Assembly (NCBI RefSeq): GCF_002099425.1
Contig: NW_018344058.1
Span: forward strand, 4,774,001 to 4,838,000
Reading direction: 5' to 3'
Origin: Phascolarctos cinereus
Taxonomy: Eukaryota; Chordata; Mammalia; Diprotodontia; Phascolarctidae
DNA length: 64,000 nt
Position numbers and translations under genes: made by a program
In this document: positions 11,261 through 21,256 of the stretch, piece by piece
How the letters are laid out: each line of letters begins with the position of its first letter
Numbering within the stretch: position 1 is the stretch's first letter
Notes under the pieces: model-generated
Told to the model about the DNA's origin: nothing
Database searches by the model: none
The model's input: the letters and a program-made list of their open reading frames with translations, nothing else

Positions 11261-12825
11261 CTTCTCTGAGTGATTTCTTTCATCAATGATGGGTATAGGG
11301 CCCAAACTACAAGCAAAACCTGTGGTTCATTCCTAGGACTCTTGGAGTGTGAGGGCAGGTAGTAGTGTACATGGTTGGTGGTGGTGGTGGTGGCTTAACT
11401 TTCATGGCCCTTGCCACCTTCTTTCTTTCCCTCAGGAGGTCTTGTTGCTTCAGCTAGGTTGACTAGTCAACTGTTGGTGAGGATGAAGAAGGACCTGTGT
11501 CTTATTTTCTCCACTGTTTAGTACAGTGCTCTACATCTTTGTTGGATGAAGCTTGTGTTGTTATGTCAGATTCACTTTTGTACATTACTAATCCTCTATT
11601 TACTGATATATAATTATGAGATTATAAGCATTATTCCCTGTCCTCATAATGTTATTCTCTCCTGTGAATGAGCTGGGAATATTCTCCTTCACTTAAACTT
11701 TCTGTGTCATACCTGTTGTTTCTCATAGCATGTGTTTTGAGTTTTATTCTGGGCATTTTTCTCTGCCCTCTATTTTTAGTTTAATGCTTTGATCAAATCA
11801 GCATGTCTTGCGTCTAGCATGTTCTTTCCTAATTCTCATGAGGTACACATATTCTTAGCCCAGAGCCCATCTTTTTGCTGGGCTTTGAGCCAGAGACGTT
11901 TTCACTGAGAATCCCTCATACACACTATAGTCTAGGTGATCTAATTTAGGTGGGTGTACCACGTGATGTTTTCCCACAGCTTTAGATGACTCAGAATCTG
12001 AAAAGAATCTGAACAGCTGCCCTTTCTGAGCCCTAACATCTCACAGAGTAGATGAGCTAATATTGTACTATTGTTAATGGTAACATTTTCTGCTGCTCAC
12101 CCTTTTAAAGTCATAAGCAGGTGTCCATTTTCTCTCATAAGACATCCTCACTATCTCATCACACTGAACTGATGATTAAATGCCTTCAAAAGCACTAGCA
12201 TGAGGGTTCAGCTCAGGTGGCTGTTTGCCCCCCACTCCTATGCAGCAAAGAGAGGTCTTAGACCTTTAGCATTACTGTATTGAGATGAAACCTAGATGAC
12301 AGGTTGCTTCTCTTTCCTTCTTCCCTATTTTCTATCCCCCTCAAAGAATGTACAGTTGTTCTACCTTCTGTTTAATTGCTCACAACTGTCAGCCATTGTC
12401 CTTCCTGATTACTGCCACCCTTCCCCCAAACACTTCCCCCCCTTATCTTTTTTCTCTCTACTTTTCTTTCTCAGTAGTATATGGGAGAGAGAGAAGCATG
12501 GTGGGGAGAAGAAGAGTAGAAAAGAGTGCTGGGGGGGCATATGTGGGAGTCTGGTAATTGAGTACAGTTACTATAAGGTGAGATTATTGCCTCGTCACTT
12601 CTGATTGTCATTTTAGCAACTTGGATTCTTGAGGAAAGCAGATCAAAGGTAAAATTATTGGTATATTCTTGGAGAACTGGCCATGATTTCTGTGAGACTC
12701 TGAGAGCTGAGATATGAGAGCATGAAGTAAGGGAGGGGCCAGATGAGATCTGCAGGCAAGGCTGAGCAGCATGGGTCCTTAGAATCTCTTGCACATGTCC
12801 ACTTCTCTGTATGCATACCACAACC
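11260..12825. other. Mostly unique intronic sequence
   Basis: Contains a short (GGT)n run near 11372-11392 and a pyrimidine-rich patch at 12300-12475. No gene is supported: the overlapping short frames at 12296-12845 on both strands lack family resemblance. Confidence 0.4.
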
Positions 12826-12827
12826 AC

Positions 12828-13047
12828 TCTAATTGAAACTCTCATCTCTTCTAATGTCTATAATTGCACCAGATTCCTAATTCATCTCCCTGCCTCCAGT
12901 CTTTCCCCATCCCATCTATCCTCCAAAACAGCTGCAAAACTGATCTTCCTAAAGCACAGGTCTAACTAGATCATTCATCACTCCCCTACTCAGGAAGCTT
13001 CAATGTCTCCCCATTGCCTAGAACATGAGATACAAACTTCTTTACTT
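12828..13047 (+). mobile_element. L2-type LINE, ORF2 3' region, left half
   Basis: Sense L2/CR1-clade text: 'ctccctgcctccagtctttcc', CAAAACTGATCTTCCTAAAGC and a diverged 'tgtctccccattgcctagaa' block. It resumes at 13962 after an insertion, in the correct order, with 'tcatgatctggctccattct'. Confidence 0.75.
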
Positions 13048-13290
13048 GATGTAAAAGTGAGAATTTATTGACTCAATCAATTACCCCACTCTGCTTAAGG
13101 TGAGAGATAAAATAATTGCTAGCTTAACCATGTGAGAACACTTCTCAAATGAATGTATCATTCATGGACTTTAGATTAAATGCAAAAAAATCCTTGATCA
13201 ATTTAGATGTCCTCAAAAGCTGTTGGATCAATTAGAGTGATGTTGTATAGAAAGTGTGTTGAGATTGGTTAAGGAGACTTGGCCATATGG

Positions 13291-13345
<55 letters not shown>

Positions 13346-13961
13346 TGTGTGTTTAAATAAAATAAGTTGAGAACCCAGAGATTCAAGTGTCTAACACTTT
13401 GGAGTAGGAGCCTTCCAGCTAAAGCCCTGAGACTCGATGTTTTGGGGGAGGAAGGGGAGGGGCCAGAAAAAGAAGATCCCTGGCTTTGGTCTTGGTCTTG
13501 TTCTTGGGCTCCTCATTGCCCCAGTTTTGACCAGAAAAGGATCTACTGAATTTCAAAGGACCAGAAGACTCACTTCCCATTGGTGTTCGAGTCCTAGCAG
13601 AGCTCTTGGGACAGCTGATGAAATGAGGACAAATTTAATACACTGTGGAAAGATAGCTTTCTGACTTTATAAGGAGCCCAGAAGAAAAGCTTCACCATAC
13701 CTAAGGGAACTTCATGATTATCCCATGAAGGAAGGTGGTGGGAACAAAGAATGTATTTCTTTGCTTCATGTACTCTCTCAGTTTGAGTGTACCTTCCCTT
13801 GGACTCTCTATGGACTGATGGGAGTGTATGTCACAGACTTTGATGAAGGGGAAAGTATTTTTTTTTGAATTTATTACTAACACCTTAGTAAACATTCCTC
13901 TCTAAAAACTAAGTCTGGCTAACTCATTAATATTATTGGATAATGGGAAAAGGGCTACCCC
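13048..13961. mobile_element. 0.9-kb unclassified insertion inside L2, possibly a solo LTR fossil
   Basis: The L2 copy is split here, with the pentamer TACTT on both sides (13043-13047 and 13962-13966). The insert starts next to a TG, holds a TATAAGG box-like word near 13668, and has an AGTAAACATTCC word near its right end. It contains a long (TG)n run. A solo LTR would fit the size and the 5-bp duplication, but the terminal CA is not evident, so the family is open. Confidence 0.35.
13293..13352. repeat. (TG)n microsatellite
   Basis: About 60 bp of TG repeats with a single TA interruption near 13339. Confidence 0.95.
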
Positions 13962-14345
13962 TACTTCGTATACTCTTCATGATCTGGCTCCATTCTATTT
14001 TCCCAGGCTGATTAGATGTTATGCCTCCTCACAGGCTCTGGTCTTATCTTCCATTTTTGGAATGCTCTCCCTACTTACCTCTGTCCCTTGGAACTCTTGC
14101 TTTCTTTAAGATGTAGCTCATGTCACCTACTACAAGGTGACATGTTGTTCGTTGTTAGTACTCCCAGTTGTTAGTGCTCTCCCTGTCATTTCTTTGTATA
14201 TATCTTGTATTTACTTCTCTGTGAACATGTATGTTCCTGGCAGAATGTGAGCTCCTTGGAGTCAGGGACTGTCTTACCTTTGTGTTTGTAGCCTCAACAC
14301 TGGCACATATCAGGCATGTAGTAAGTGATTGTTGATTGATGAGCT
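13962..14345 (+). mobile_element. L2-type LINE, right half with 3' tail
   Basis: Continues the copy begun at 12828: 'tggaatgctctccctactta', then a 'tagctcatgtcacctac' block, GTGAGCTCCTTGGAGTCAGG, and a tail ending in 'gtagtaagtgattgttgatt'. Confidence 0.8.
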
Positions 14346-14399
14346 CTGCTTGTTGGGTACTCTAGGTGAGTCTCTCTCGTGTTGTTTATGTGCTCTTCT

Positions 14400-14610
14400 G
14401 ATGCCAGAGGCTCTGCACTGGGAGTGGAAAAGAACTATGGACTTTTGCTTTGAATCCTGCCACCGACACTTAATGTCTGTGTGATAATGAGCAAGTCACA
14501 CTATCTTTCAGAGCCTCAGTTCTCTCATCTATAAAATGAAGATCATTATACTTGCACCATCCTGATCCCACCAAAGTTAATAAATGCTTGCTAATTGTTA
14601 TGAGGAGAGA
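14400..14610 (+). mobile_element. MIR, sense
   Basis: Ordered blocks: 'tttgaatcctgccaccgaca', 'gtgtgataatgagcaagtca', CCTCAGTTCTCTCATCTATA, ending with a 'taataaatgcttgctaattg' L2-like tail. Confidence 0.75.
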
Positions 14611-14617
14611 ATTCTTT

Positions 14618-14780
14618 ATTGAGGCAGATAGCTGGATTTGGAGTCAGGAAGACCCGAGTTAAGCTATGACCTCAGACACTTACTAGCTGTGTGACTCAGC
14701 AAATTACTTAATCTTTTTTTGCCTCACTTCCCTCAACTATAAAATTAGGAATATTAATAATACTGGCTTCTTAGAGTTTT
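14618..14780 (+). mobile_element. SINE, sense (diverged)
   Basis: Blocks GGAGTCAGGAAGACCCGAGTT, ACTTACTAGCTGTGTGACTC and 'gcctcacttccctcaactat' in SINE order; the 5' head is eroded. Confidence 0.8.
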
Positions 14781-14782
14781 AG

Positions 14783-14955
14783 AGGCAGCTAGGTGGTACC
14801 ATGAATATAGCTTTGGGCCTAGAGACAGGGGGATCTGAATTCAAATCTGGCCATAGACACTTACTAGCTGTGTGACCCTAAGCATGTCACTTAACCTCTG
14901 CCTGCCTCAAGTTCCTCATCTGTTAAATGTGGATAAATAATAGCACCTACTTCAC
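14783..14955 (+). mobile_element. SINE, sense
   Basis: Starts GGCAGCTAGGTGGTACCATG, continues with 'gaattcaaatctggccatag', CTTACTAGCTGTGTGACCCT and 'ttcctcatctgttaaatgtg'. It directly follows the previous SINE. Confidence 0.85.
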
Positions 14956-16118
14956 ATTTAGTAATTTGTCCAGAAGTTGGACAAATTTTTACCACAGGTC
15001 ATGCAAATACTTAGTTAAATGAGAATAGGTAATCTTGTTTTAGGGCATCATAATGCCAAAGAAAAAACTTTACGGGGCATCATGTAACATTTTAAATAGT
15101 GTAAAAAAGGTACTGTTATAGACCACTTAAGCAAATGTACCTTCTTTCCAGGACTACCTTCAAAAATATAAGCTTCCATTGACTGAAGTCTATAGTGTTA
15201 CTTGTTTAGCAATATCAATAATGAAAGCCCTTAGAAACACAAGCCAGGTTCAAGGTACCGTAAGGTACACTGCACTCAAAAATCATTGCTTAAAAGCTCC
15301 CACTAATATATCTCTTCTACAAGGATCAACCAGAGGACTTATTAGTTCAAAGCAAAACATTAATCAAACAACATATCAAACTAAGTGATAAGAAGGCATA
15401 TATGGGAGCACCCCATGGGTTACCATGGAGGAGTGGATATACACATAGGGGACACATATGCCTGGGGGATACATATAGCCAAAACAAGGTACATCTCTGA
15501 CATTGTAGAGCTGTGGTTATCCTCCAGAGATGTCATTGAACTATTCTTCCCATCAGCTACTGTTGCTCTGCATATATTTCTTGGGTTCGCAATGAAGCTC
15601 TATCGGTAAAGGGAAAGATCTGCCTACCTTTGTTCTATTAGGGGAAGGGCTTGGGGGGCATCTTTTAGCTTATAGCCACAAGGACTATCTTTGGATATTT
15701 TGTGTGTTTCTCCTTGTGTGTCTATGGGATGCAGATCCAAGCTAGCTAGCTAGCTAAAGAAACCCTAGTCACTTTTGTCTATTCTTTGAACTGCTTTTCC
15801 TCCTGCTGCCCCTTAGATTCTCTCTCCAAACTCTTATATGAGTAATGATCTAAAATTTATTTCAACTCCTATCATACCTTTGGATCCCATTCCTGTGACC
15901 CATACTTTGGGTCCCATTCAAATTATGCTGGGAACTCTACTTTTTAAAAACTACCAAAGACTTGGATGGAGCTAGGTAAGGAAATTATTTTCATCCCCAC
16001 AGTGCCTTGCAAATCAACTTGGGAGCAAGCCTGAAAAGGACTGGTTGGAAATACTGTAAAGAACTACTGTAGACAGATGCTTTTGGTGATAAATATTTGG
16101 AACCTGTTATTATCAAAT
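14956..16118. other. Unique intronic sequence
   Basis: No repeat or gene assigned. A small inverted repeat (AATTTGTCCA at 14963-14972 against TGGACAAATT at 14978-14987) and a (AGCT)n patch near 15743-15757 are the only local structures seen. Confidence 0.4.
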
Positions 16119-16190
16119 TTTTAATTAGAACTTACTAGAAATTAATCAACAAGCATATTTTAATTAGAACGTATTAGAAATTAATCAAAA
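16119..16190. repeat. ~38-bp tandem duplication
   Basis: The unit 'ttttaattagaac...tagaaattaatcaa' occurs twice in a row (about 16119-16156 and 16157-16190) with a few substitutions. The 'aattaatcaa' motif recurs to the right of the neighbouring SINE as its target duplication. Confidence 0.7.
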
Positions 16191-16365
16191 GGGGCAGCTA
16201 GGTGGCACAGTGGATAGAGCACTGGCCCTGGAGTCAGGAGGACCTGAGTTCAAATCCAGCCTCAGACTACATAACACTTACTAGCTGTGTGACCCTGGGC
16301 AACTCACTTAACCCCACTGCCTAACCAAAAAAACAAAACAAAAAACAAATAAAAAAATTAATCAA
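16179..16365 (+). mobile_element. Marsupial SINE with 10-bp target duplication
   Basis: The near-canonical SINE body at 16191-16355 starts GGGGCAGCTAGGTGGCACAG and ends in an A-rich tail. It is flanked by AATTAATCAA (16179-16188 and 16356-16365). Its low divergence suggests one of the younger insertions here. Confidence 0.95.
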
Positions 16366-17156
16366 TCAACAAGCACATTTTAAGCACCTGCTACATTTAC
16401 TAAACATTGGGGATATAATCATTACCCATAAGGGTCTTCTATCAGGGATTGCAGCCTGTGCATAGAGAAGTAGATACAAAATATATGAACCATAAATACA
16501 GGTGATTTCAAAAGGATGAGGAAGGCACTAGTATCTGGGAAGGGGATCAGAAAACTTCTCATGTAGCAGGTGGTAGTTAAGGGGAGCTTTGGAGAAAGCT
16601 AGAGGTGACAGTGAAGAGGGATTTCATTCCAGGTGTGAGGGACAGCTTGTGCAAAAACACAGATTGGGTGGTGAATGTTGTATTTGAAGGCCAGTAAATA
16701 GGATATTTTGACTTCAGTATAGAAGTACATGAAGAAAATTAATGTGTAATAAGTCAGGAAAGTAGCCTTTCTGGATGGCAAAGCCAGTTAAAGGAGATTT
16801 TATTTTATGCTAGACAATAGGGAGGCACTGGAGATTCTTAATCAGGGGAATGACCTGACTAGTCCTGTGCTCTAAAAATTTCATCTTTTGTGTAGAGAAT
16901 AGATTAGAGGGAGGAAACACTGGAGCTAAGGAGACCAAATTAGAAAGCCATTTCCTCCAAGTGAGAGGTCATGAGTGTCTCAATTAGGATCTTGGTCATG
17001 TAAGTAGGAAGAACAAATGTGAAAGATGTTGTAGAAACAGGATAAACAAGATCTAGCAGCTTACTGGATATGAATAGTGAGGGACAGTGATGGATCCAAG
17101 ATGACTGAGATTTTGAACCTGGGTGATTGGAAAGATGATAGTATCCTTGACAGAAT

Positions 17157-17226
<70 letters not shown>

Positions 17227-17640
17227 AGGGAGAGGGAGAGGGGAGGAGAGGGAGAGGGAGAGGGAGAGGGAGAGGGAGAGGGAGAGGGAGAGGGAGAGGG
17301 AGAGGAGAGGGAGAGGGAGAGGGAGAGGGAGAGGGAGAGGGAGAGGGAGAGGGAGAGGGAGAGGGAGAGGAGAGGAGGGAGAGGGAGAGGGAGAAGGAGA
17401 AGGAGAGATGAGAGAAGAGGGAGGTGGATTTGGGGGTTAGGAATAATGAGTTCTATTTTGGATATGTTGAATTTGAGGTACCTATAGGCCATCCACTTGA
17501 AAATGTCCAATAGGTAGTTGTTTATGCAGAACTGAGGCTTGGGAGAGAGAGTAGGTCTGGATATATATAGATCTGGGAGTTATCTCCCTAGAAATGATAA
17601 CTGAACTCATGGCAGTTGGTGGCATTACCAAGACAGAAGA
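16366..17640 (-). mobile_element. L2-type LINE, antisense, interrupted by purine tract
   Basis: Antisense L2: the tail complement ('aagcacctgctacatttact'), then 'gggatttcattccaggtgtg', 'aggggaatgacctgactagt', 'gacagtgatggatccaagatg' and 'gttgaatttgaggtacctat'. The complement corresponds to the reverse-transcriptase region and 3' end of CR1-clade LINEs. A 252-nt purine tract has expanded inside it. Confidence 0.75.
17157..17408 (+). repeat. 252-nt homopurine tract, (GA)n then (GGGAGA)n
   Basis: An uninterrupted run of A and G from 17157 to 17408: (GA)n to about 17216, then mainly the hexamer GGGAGA with a few GGGGA or GGA variants. The hexamer places runs of three G at six-base spacing with AGA loops, which fits the G-quadruplex pattern many times over. 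The mirror-symmetric purine strand could also form triplex (H-DNA). Long open frames on either strand here (Arg-Glu and Ser-Leu repeats) are artefacts of the repeat. Confidence 0.97.
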
Positions 17641-18484
17641 TGTTGAAATGGCATTATTCATCTATAATTATCTAGAACAGCAATTTCTAAATTTCTTAAA
17701 TTGTGTACTTCGTCTGTTTAAAATAAATGAGTATACCCTTAGTATATGTATTTTTAATAAATTTGTATAATACTGTACATAGTATTGCATTATTAAACAT
17801 AAAAACAAACTCGAAGAGGATGAAAGATGAAATAAGCCATATTTTACAATGATTTTTATTTTGTTATTAATGATAGTTATTTTGCTCATTAAAATTATCA
17901 ATAATATTTTAGTGAGAACAATGTGATTAAATATGCTTTGTCATTTTCCAAAATGTTAATTTAATATTTTGTGATACAGCAATTCAAAGGCCTAATTCTA
18001 AGCCCAGCTTATTTTAACACTTGCTTTTACTGTCTGTGAGAACTAAAAAAACACCTGTTTTACAAAAATATGTTGATCTAAATGGGGGAAGTGGTGACTG
18101 CACTTACTAAATCATGTTACTCACTTTTCAATCCCATCCACCAATTGTGCAAAAGTTTCCGTTGAAATTTGGCTAGCAAATTTTCATTTTTCATATCAAT
18201 CAGTCTCTCTTTCAAAATAATTGGAAGGTGTTTGAGTGCTGTATTTTTAACAGATGGATTCAAAACCCACCAAGAACTCTTCATTTTGAAGATTTTTAAA
18301 CCGAAGAAAATTTCTTTTGCAAGTTTTTAAAGTGTGAAAACGTGAGAATTTTTATAGGTGTCACATTGTTTTTGGCAACTATAGCTTAAACTCAATTTCT
18401 TGCTGATAAATATGATTTTGTACTATCATTAGCAAACATATTAGGGCACCATATACTTTCAGCACTGAGTTCATCATTACCAAC
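17641..18484. other. Unassigned segment, possibly an old hAT remnant
   Basis: Near 17678 a hAT-like start (CAGCAATTTCTAAATTTCTT) is followed by AT-rich sequence. The complement of 18130-18300 shows protein-like but interrupted text (for example LPIILKERLIDMKNENLLAK). I see no matching right end, so the assignment is weak. Confidence 0.25.
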
Positions 18485-18504
18485 TGACTGAATGAATTAA
18501 TGAA

Positions 18505-18630
18505 TAAATGAAAGAAAAAGCATCTATTAAGTGGTTACTCTGTGCCAAGCACTAAGGATACAAATTAAAAAAACCAGTACTTACTCTCAAGGAATTCACT
18601 TTCTAATTGGGAGAGACAACACGTAGAAAA
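18505..18630 (-). mobile_element. L2-type LINE 3' end, antisense
   Basis: Antisense tail blocks: a diverged 'tctattaagtggttactctg', TGCCAAGCACTAAGGATACA, then 'actctcaaggaattcacttt' and 'attgggagagacaacac'. Confidence 0.75.
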
Positions 18631-18936
18631 TTCAGCCTCAGAAGGGATGGAAAGGCTGGTGGTCCTTAGGATTACATGGCAGAATGGATCACCAGGACCT
18701 GAAGTTCTCAAAAAGCATTAAAAGTCAGATGACAGTACCTGGGAGTCTGGAAGCTGAGTTTCCTGGGGAAAGCTAGGGCTGGACATAAATAGCCCTCTGT
18801 TGACAGGTGCTAATTAAGACTTAATCATATTGTTAATGGTGAGAGGATAGCAAAGGTAAGAGGGAAAAGGCAGAGCCCTGAGAAACAAGGGTGATAAACA
18901 GCATTTGAAATGTTTTGGCCTTTTCTTGTTGGATTT
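18631..18936. other. Unique sequence
   Basis: No family recognised in this 300-bp spacer. Confidence 0.35.
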
Positions 18937-19136
18937 GATTAGATTAGGGTGGGGAAACCTGTGGCCTTCTAGGTCTTTGGGTGCAGCCTTTTGATTGAAT
19001 CCAAGTTTTACAGAACAAATCCTTTCATTAAGGGGATTTGCTCTGTGAAGTTTGGACTTAGTCAAAGAGCCTTGCTTGAGGACCTAGAGGGCCAGATGTG
19101 GGCTTGGGCCTGAGGTTCCCCACCCCTGGACTAGAT
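18937..19136. mobile_element. Palindromic hAT-like MITE (copy 1)
   Basis: The element at 18945-19128 (184 bp) is a long imperfect palindrome. The left TAGGGTGGGGAAACCTGTGG mirrors the right GAGGTTCCCCACCCCTG, and the centre 'acaaatcctttcattaagggg' is self-complementary. Flanks GATTAGAT (18937-18944) and GACTAGAT (19129-19136) form an 8-bp hAT-type target duplication with one mismatch. A second copy is at 52359. Confidence 0.9.
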
Positions 19137-19845
19137 TGTCATTGTTTTTACTTTGTAATTGGCTGATGAAGAGTTTGTTTTAGGAGTTGAAGTGTCAGCT
19201 CTGCCATTTTCTTGTCACTGGTTTATGTTTTCATTATTAGCGTTATATCAATCAGAGGTTCCTTTGCAGGAGTCTTTTAAAGTCAGTTGTCCATTTTGTG
19301 AGGATTAATAAACCATCTCACCATATTGTCTACACTCTTGCCTTCATTCTTATCTACAGTAATGTTGAACTCTACCCATAGATCCCTCAGCCTTAATAGG
19401 TGAGCTATTATCTGGTGTTGCCTATAAACAGGCCTCTATACTACTTCCTGGCCATCTCCACATCATGCTACTCGAACTTAAACTCTAGGCACAGACCCAC
19501 AGATCATGAGCCCTGCTTCCAGACCAGTCCTCACAGTTATTATCCAGGGAAGCAAATCCCCTGGAGATACAACCGGCAATTGCTTCTGCAGGTGCTATAG
19601 CATCTGCCTTCTCAGCCTCCATAGCTATTAAAGAATTGGAAAAGAAATTCTTAGCACCAAAGTCCATGGCATTTAACATCAGAAATAGATTTAATTTTAT
19701 CAGAAGAAATGACATTAAAGTAGATGGTTACTATTTGCTTTGCTGCTGCAACCTAAACATCATGGGATCTTTCTACCTTACTTCCAGTTGAAACCTTCTA
19801 GGTACTGTTCCAAAAATCTTAATGTAGCTTTAAGCTATTAAAGCT
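19137..19845. other. Unique sequence
   Basis: No gene or family assigned. A short motif shared with 27877-27908 (TAAGCTATTAAAGCT) lies at 19821-19853. Confidence 0.35.
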
Positions 19846-19849
19846 CAAA

Positions 19850-20215
19850 ACTGTCTTCACTTTTCTATTCATATCTTTAACACTGGCTTAGTGCTTTGCA
19901 TATAATAAACATTCAAATGCCTTTTCATTCATTCATTCATAATTCATTATCCTCATTCCACTACACCCAGCCCACTCCCTTGGACTTTGCCCCTGGAAGG
20001 ATAGGGAAGCTCTTATCTTGTCTGGAGCCCCTGTTGCTTCCTGGGAATTTCCATACCAGCTGCTGTGCACCTACTCCCTCCGACTTTTCCAGTTATTTTT
20101 TATGTATTGTCTCCCCCTCCCTCTATTAGAATGTACTCCTTGAGGTCTGGGACTTTCGGTATTGCTTGTATTTGTATCTCCAGTGCATAGCATATAATAA
20201 GTACTTAAAAAATAT
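19850..20215 (+). mobile_element. L2-tailed repeat, sense
   Basis: Shares ordered blocks with 20540-20960 (TTGGACTTTGCCCCTGG, 'agttattttttatgtattg', 'ttagaatgtactccttgagg'), then an L2-style tail ('gtatctccagtgcatagca', 'ataagtacttaa'). It could be an L2 subfamily or an L2-mobilised non-autonomous family. Confidence 0.6.
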
Positions 20216-20539
20216 CATCTCTCTCATTTTCTCATTTTCTCTTACTGAGTGATGGTCTGTCTTTTTCTTTCTCTCTCTTTTATATCTATCTATCTCTCAT
20301 ACCCCCAAAACAAATAAATAAGTGAAGTTGCTGCTCTTAACCTTTCCACACTTGTGGAATTCCCTGTCTTCTATCAGATGACCTCATGTACTGTACAAGA
20401 CATAACTATTAATTGTATATTAAATATTAGTGGTTTAATTTCTTTCTTTTTTAAGTACAAAATAAGTATAATTAGTTCTATTATTTTTTTCCTACATCCC
20501 TATGGATCATCTTGCGTACCCTCAACATGTACTCCATTT

Positions 20540-20960
20540 TAGGGACCACTTTCTGGACTTTGCCACCATGAATCAGTTTTCCACTAGAACTTCCCTTAGC
20601 TTCTGGGGCCTTCTCACCCTGAATATCCTTTTGCATCCCGGCCCCATCTTCTACTAGTGAGTTCTTTCTGGGGCCTTCATTTTGGGCATGGGCCTAGGTT
20701 GACCGTGCTTCCTTCCTCTGCCAATTTGCTTCTAATTCTCTGGACTTTGCTAAATTGCCCTTTATTCCATCCCCCCTCATGAATATCTCTCCTTCTCTTC
20801 AGCTAATTTTTTATGTACTTCTTTTCTCATTAAAATGTAATCTCCCTGAGGGCAGGGATTGTCTTTTTTTGGGAGAGGGGGCTTGCATTTGTATCTGTAG
20901 TGCTTAGCATAGTGCCTGGCACACAGTAAATGCTTAATAAATGCTTATTGCCTTGCCACT
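20540..20960 (+). mobile_element. L2-tailed repeat, sense
   Basis: Same family as 19850-20215: a CTGGACTTTGCCACC block, 'agctaattttttatgtactt', 'aaaatgtaatctccctgagg', GCTTAGCATAGTGCCTGGCA and a 'aaatgcttaataaatgctta' tail. Confidence 0.7.
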
Positions 20961-21174
20961 GAGCACAAGACAACGTCATCTCTTGAGTTGGAAGATCTTA
21001 TGCTGATTGTTTTGTCATTTGTCATCTATACATTGGTGATAATTTAACAGATAGCATAGAAAAATTGAAGACACAGGACTTAATTCTGGTTTTTGACACT
21101 TATACTTTAACTAGAAATAAGTTTAAATAAAAGTAATTCATTGATCCAGAACCTGGAATTTTATAGACATATCA

Positions 21175-21256
21175 TTTCATGCCCTTCTTTGCATCCCCAA
21201 TGCTTAACATAGTGCCTGGCACATAGTAGGTGCTTAACAAATACTAGATTGTATAG
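21175..21256 (+). mobile_element. L2 3' tail, sense
   Basis: Blocks 'cttctttgcatccccaatgc', TTAACATAGTGCCTGGCACA and TAGTAGGTGCTTAACAAAT are the standard L2 terminal sequence. Confidence 0.85.

Noticed and set aside
12471-12845. 124-codon minus-strand open frame overlapping plus-strand frames
   Set aside because: Mutual shadows without family resemblance, adjoining an L2 copy.
15743-15757. AGCT tandem patch as an operator or recombination signal
   Set aside because: Only about four units, best explained as a short simple repeat.
17061-17510. Open frames of 136-149 codons on both strands with Arg-Glu or Ser-Leu/Ser-Pro repeats
   Set aside because: They are translations of the purine microsatellite, which lacks stops in several frames. 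No domain, and the surrounding DNA is L2.
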